Positions 5,397 to 7,371 of a stretch of 7,371 bases of DNA are shown here, piece by piece. A program made the position numbers and the translations under genes. The stretch is from Candidatus Zhuqueibacterota bacterium (GTDB lineage Bacteria; KSB1; UBA2214): contig JAKJDB010000112.1 of the NCBI GenBank assembly GCA_022706175.1, forward strand, positions 1 through 7,371, read 5' to 3'. Under the pieces are notes generated by a model. It worked only from the letters and a program-made list of their open reading frames with translations. It ran no database searches and was not told where the DNA came from. Within the stretch, counting starts at the first letter, position 1. Each line of letters begins with the position of its first letter.

Positions 5397-6484
5397 GCTT
5401 TGACCGCGTCATCGGCCAGGAGCGGCCGAAAAGCATACTGCAGCGTGCCCTGGCAAGCCGCCATCTTCACCACGCCTATTTTTTTACCGGGCCGGACGGT
5501 GCAGGCAAAGAGGCGTTGGCCATCGAATTTGCCAAAGCGCTGTACTGCAGCGGCGAGGGCGTTAAACCCTGCGATCAGTGCAGCTCCTGCCGTCGCGTCG
5601 GCCAGTTCAATCATCCGGATTTCCTGTTTCTCATGCCCATGCCCAAAACCGCGGCTGTGGAGGAAGAGCGGGAGATTCTGGACAGTCTGGTGGAGCAGCC
5701 CTATCTGCGAAAAAAGCCGTGGCCGAATCCAACCATCGGCATCGAGCGCATCCGTGAACTGCGGCGGATCAGTATGCTCAAACCGTTGGAGCGGTACCGG
5801 GTGATCGTCATCGCCGAGGCGGACAAGATGACCGATGAAGCGGCCAATTCGTTGCTCAAGATTCTGGAAGAGCCGCCGCCGAACATGTATATGATTCTGA
5901 CCAGCAGCCGGCCCTTGACTCTGCCGGCCACCATTTTTTCCCGCTGCCAGGAAATCAGATTCAGTCAGCTCACCGATGACCAGGTTGCGACGGCGTTGGT
6001 GCAGAGCAAGGGGGTCGACAGCGGCGCCGCCCGGCTCATCGCTCGCATCGTGCAGGGAAATTTCGGCCGGGCTCTGGAATGGCAGGAGGAGGACCTTGAG
6101 GAGCGGCGCGAGAGCGTGGTCGAGCTGTTGCGCGTCTGTCTGCGCGATCCGCTCGCCCAGATCGAGTATGTCGAAGAGCTGCAGTCGCGCTACGACAAAC
6201 GGCTGCTCAAGGATTTGCTCGGATTGATCCTGATCTGGTTTCGCGATGTACAGGTGTTGCGCTACGGCCATACGCACGGCCTGGATGTACAGGAGGCTCT
6301 GGTCAACGCCGACCGGATGGAGACGCTGGAAAAATTCTCGCGCGCGTTCGCAGAGATCGGATTTGACGACATCTTTGCCGAAGTGGAGCGATCCATCGAA
6401 TGGATCGACCGAAATGTACAGATCCCCTTGATCTTAATAGTGCTGTTAATCCGCCTGCAAAGGCATCTTGTTCTTAAAGGTTGA
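5393..6484 (+). CDS. holB: DNA polymerase III subunit delta prime (clamp loader)
   Basis: A 363-residue AAA+ protein, the delta-prime part of the clamp loader that places the sliding clamp on DNA. Seen in order: the N-terminal SFDRVIGQ typical of the DnaX/HolB group, a Walker A-like loop GPDGAGKE (33-40) with Glu in place of the usual Ser/Thr, and a zinc module with Cys52, Cys60, Cys63 and Cys66. A Walker B-like strand ending in EADKM (142-146), KILEEPP (156-162), and the SRC arginine-finger motif (183-185) follow, then the C-terminal helical collar. The altered P-loop fits delta prime, which need not hydrolyse ATP; the SRC motif acts on the neighbouring DnaX subunit. The GTG at 5393 is chosen over the in-frame GTG at 5384: it overlaps the envC stop in GTGA, and GAGGAG (5379-5384) is 8 nt upstream. 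The insert at about 81-118 before the Walker B strand separates it from DnaX. Confidence 0.93.
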   Translation: MSFDRVIGQERPKSILQRALASRHLHHAYFFTGPDGAGKEALAIEFAKALYCSGEGVKPCDQCSSCRRVGQFNHPDFLFLMPMPKTAAVEEEREILDSLVEQPYLRKKPWPNPTIGIERIRELRRISMLKPLERYRVIVIAEADKMTDEAANSLLKILEEPPPNMYMILTSSRPLTLPATIFSRCQEIRFSQLTDDQVATALVQSKGVDSGAARLIARIVQGNFGRALEWQEEDLEERRESVVELLRVCLRDPLAQIEYVEELQSRYDKRLLKDLLGLILIWFRDVQVLRYGHTHGLDVQEALVNADRMETLEKFSRAFAEIGFDDIFAEVERSIEWIDRNVQIPLILIVLLIRLQRHLVLKG

Positions 6485-6486
6485 AT

Positions 6487-7308
6487 ATGTTGATCGAAAT
6501 TCTATTCAAAGGCGAACGCCGCGACATCTACAAGAATCCGCAGCAGTTCCCGTTCAAGATCGGCGATTATGCCATCGTGGAAGCGGAAAAGGGCGAGGAC
6601 CTGGGCGTCGTCAATCAATTGGGCTCCATGCTGGAGCGCAAAAAGGTGGAAGGGGAACTGCGCAACATCATTCGCAAACCCACGCTCAAGGATCTGGACT
6701 TTTACCGTTCCAACCGCAAACGCGAGAAGGACGCTTACCGGCTGTGCCGGGGTAAAATCGTCGATCATGGTCTGGATATGAAGCTGGTGGACGTAGAGTA
6801 CCAGTTCGACGGCAACAAGATCACCTTTTATTTTACCGCAGAGAAACGGGTCGATTTCCGCGAATTGGTGAAGGACCTGGCGACCATCTACAAAGTGCGC
6901 ATCGAACTGCGGCAGATCGGGGTTCGCGATGAGGCCAAACGCATCGGCGGCTACGGCAGCTGCGGCCGCAATCTATGCTGTTCCACTTTTTTAAAAGAGT
7001 TTGAGCCGATTACCACGCAGTGCGCCAAGGAGCAGAATCTGCCGTTGAACCCGCAGAAATTGTCCGGCTTGTGCGGCCGTCTGCTCTGCTGTCTGATGTA
7101 CGAGCGTGATTTTTACCGGCAGCAGATGGAAAAGTTGCCGGCTGTGGGCGCGAGATACAAAACCCCTGCCGGCATCGGCGTGGTGACCAATGTGGACGTG
7201 TTCAGCGAAAAGGTGACGCTCTCGTACACGCCGGAAAAACAGGAATGCCTGCCCTATCAAGAGCTGTCGCACTACGAGCGGCTCACCGGCCCGGAGTCTG
7301 GAAAATAG
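6487..7308 (+). CDS. ricT: PSP1-domain protein of the RicT (YaaT) family
   Basis: A 273-residue cytoplasmic protein. The PSP1 domain is followed by the family's cysteine signature: GSCGRNLCC (157-165), Cys179 in the T-Q-C-A-K motif, and SGLCGRLLCC (193-202), giving Cys159, 164, 165, 179, 196, 201 and 202. In Bacillus subtilis RicT (YaaT) forms a complex with RicA (YmcA) and RicF (YlbF) that carries [4Fe-4S] clusters and helps RNase Y mature mRNAs. RicA and RicF partners are not in this window, so the partner and target here are unknown. The ATG at 6487 is preferred over the TTG at 6481: AAAGG (6476-6480) lies 6 nt upstream and homologues begin similarly. It starts 2 nt after the holB stop; holB-yaaT adjacency is also known in Bacillus. 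The sequence continues past the cysteine cluster with a small beta-rich tail (about 217-262). Confidence 0.92.
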   Translation: MLIEILFKGERRDIYKNPQQFPFKIGDYAIVEAEKGEDLGVVNQLGSMLERKKVEGELRNIIRKPTLKDLDFYRSNRKREKDAYRLCRGKIVDHGLDMKLVDVEYQFDGNKITFYFTAEKRVDFRELVKDLATIYKVRIELRQIGVRDEAKRIGGYGSCGRNLCCSTFLKEFEPITTQCAKEQNLPLNPQKLSGLCGRLLCCLMYERDFYRQQMEKLPAVGARYKTPAGIGVVTNVDVFSEKVTLSYTPEKQECLPYQELSHYERLTGPESGK

Positions 7309-7323
7309 ACGCTGAAGGTTCAC

Positions 7324-7371
7324 ATGGAACCGTTGTCAAAAGACATCATTCAACGCGCCATTCAAGGCGAT
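7324..7371 (+). CDS. Probable sigma-70 family (ECF-type) RNA polymerase sigma factor, N-terminus only
   Basis: Sixteen codons are visible before the window ends: MEPLSKDIIQRAIQGD. The I-I-x-R-A-I-x-G-D pattern close to the N-terminus is the usual opening of region 2 in extracytoplasmic-function sigma factors. AAGG (7315-7318) lies 5 nt before the ATG, and the start is 15 nt past the ricT stop, so it is probably co-transcribed. With so few residues a different protein cannot be excluded. Confidence 0.58.
   Translation, partial: MEPLSKDIIQRAIQGD

Noticed and set aside
5345..6277. 310-codon minus-strand frame opposite holB
   Set aside because: It is His/Gln/Leu-rich with no family pattern and lies fully over a confidently identified holB.
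1..7371. CRISPR array, tRNA or rRNA genes, insertion sequence ends
   Set aside because: No regularly spaced repeats, cloverleaf sequences, conserved rRNA blocks or terminal inverted repeats with target duplications were seen.

Overview
The window is a GC-rich, gene-dense stretch of bacterial chromosome. It holds two divergently transcribed gene sets separated by one 227-bp intergenic region (3964-4190). The mix of genes is typical of Gram-negative-type bacteria of the FCB side of the tree (Bacteroidota, Caldithrix or KSB1-like lineages): a PPi-type phosphofructokinase, a stand-alone prephenate dehydratase with an ACT domain, an EnvC-like LytM protein, and holB followed directly by a PSP1/RicT gene. 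That placement is inferred from protein style only. No rRNA, tRNA, CRISPR array or insertion sequence was seen.

Left half (minus strand, read right to left from 3963): a near-consensus sigma70 promoter (TTGACA, 17 bp, TATATT) drives a small stand-alone cyclic-nucleotide-binding-fold protein with a degenerate ligand pocket. Eleven bases later comes a divergent AI-2E-family-like membrane protein. After a gap with a small stem-loop and a possible weak internal promoter come pheA (prephenate dehydratase) and, 50 nt on, a phosphofructokinase carrying both residues diagnostic of pyrophosphate dependence. A perfect 20-bp palindrome follows the phosphofructokinase stop. The first 19 codons of another gene, with a twin-arginine signal peptide, then run off the left edge.

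Right half (plus strand, from 4191): an exported coiled-coil plus degenerate LytM (M23) protein of the EnvC type, then holB (clamp-loader delta prime), a RicT/PSP1 protein with the full cysteine cluster, and the first 16 codons of a probable RNA polymerase sigma factor at the right edge. The genes overlap by 4 nt or are 2 and 15 nt apart, so they very likely form one transcript linking cell-envelope division, replication and RNA-level regulation.

Most of the window is ordinary housekeeping sequence. The part least explained by known biology is the pair made of a pocket-less cNMP-fold protein and an AI-2E-like permease, behind the strongest promoter seen here. Smaller points of interest are the PPi-PFK next to pheA, the catalytically degenerate LytM domain, and the small repeats and hairpins between genes.
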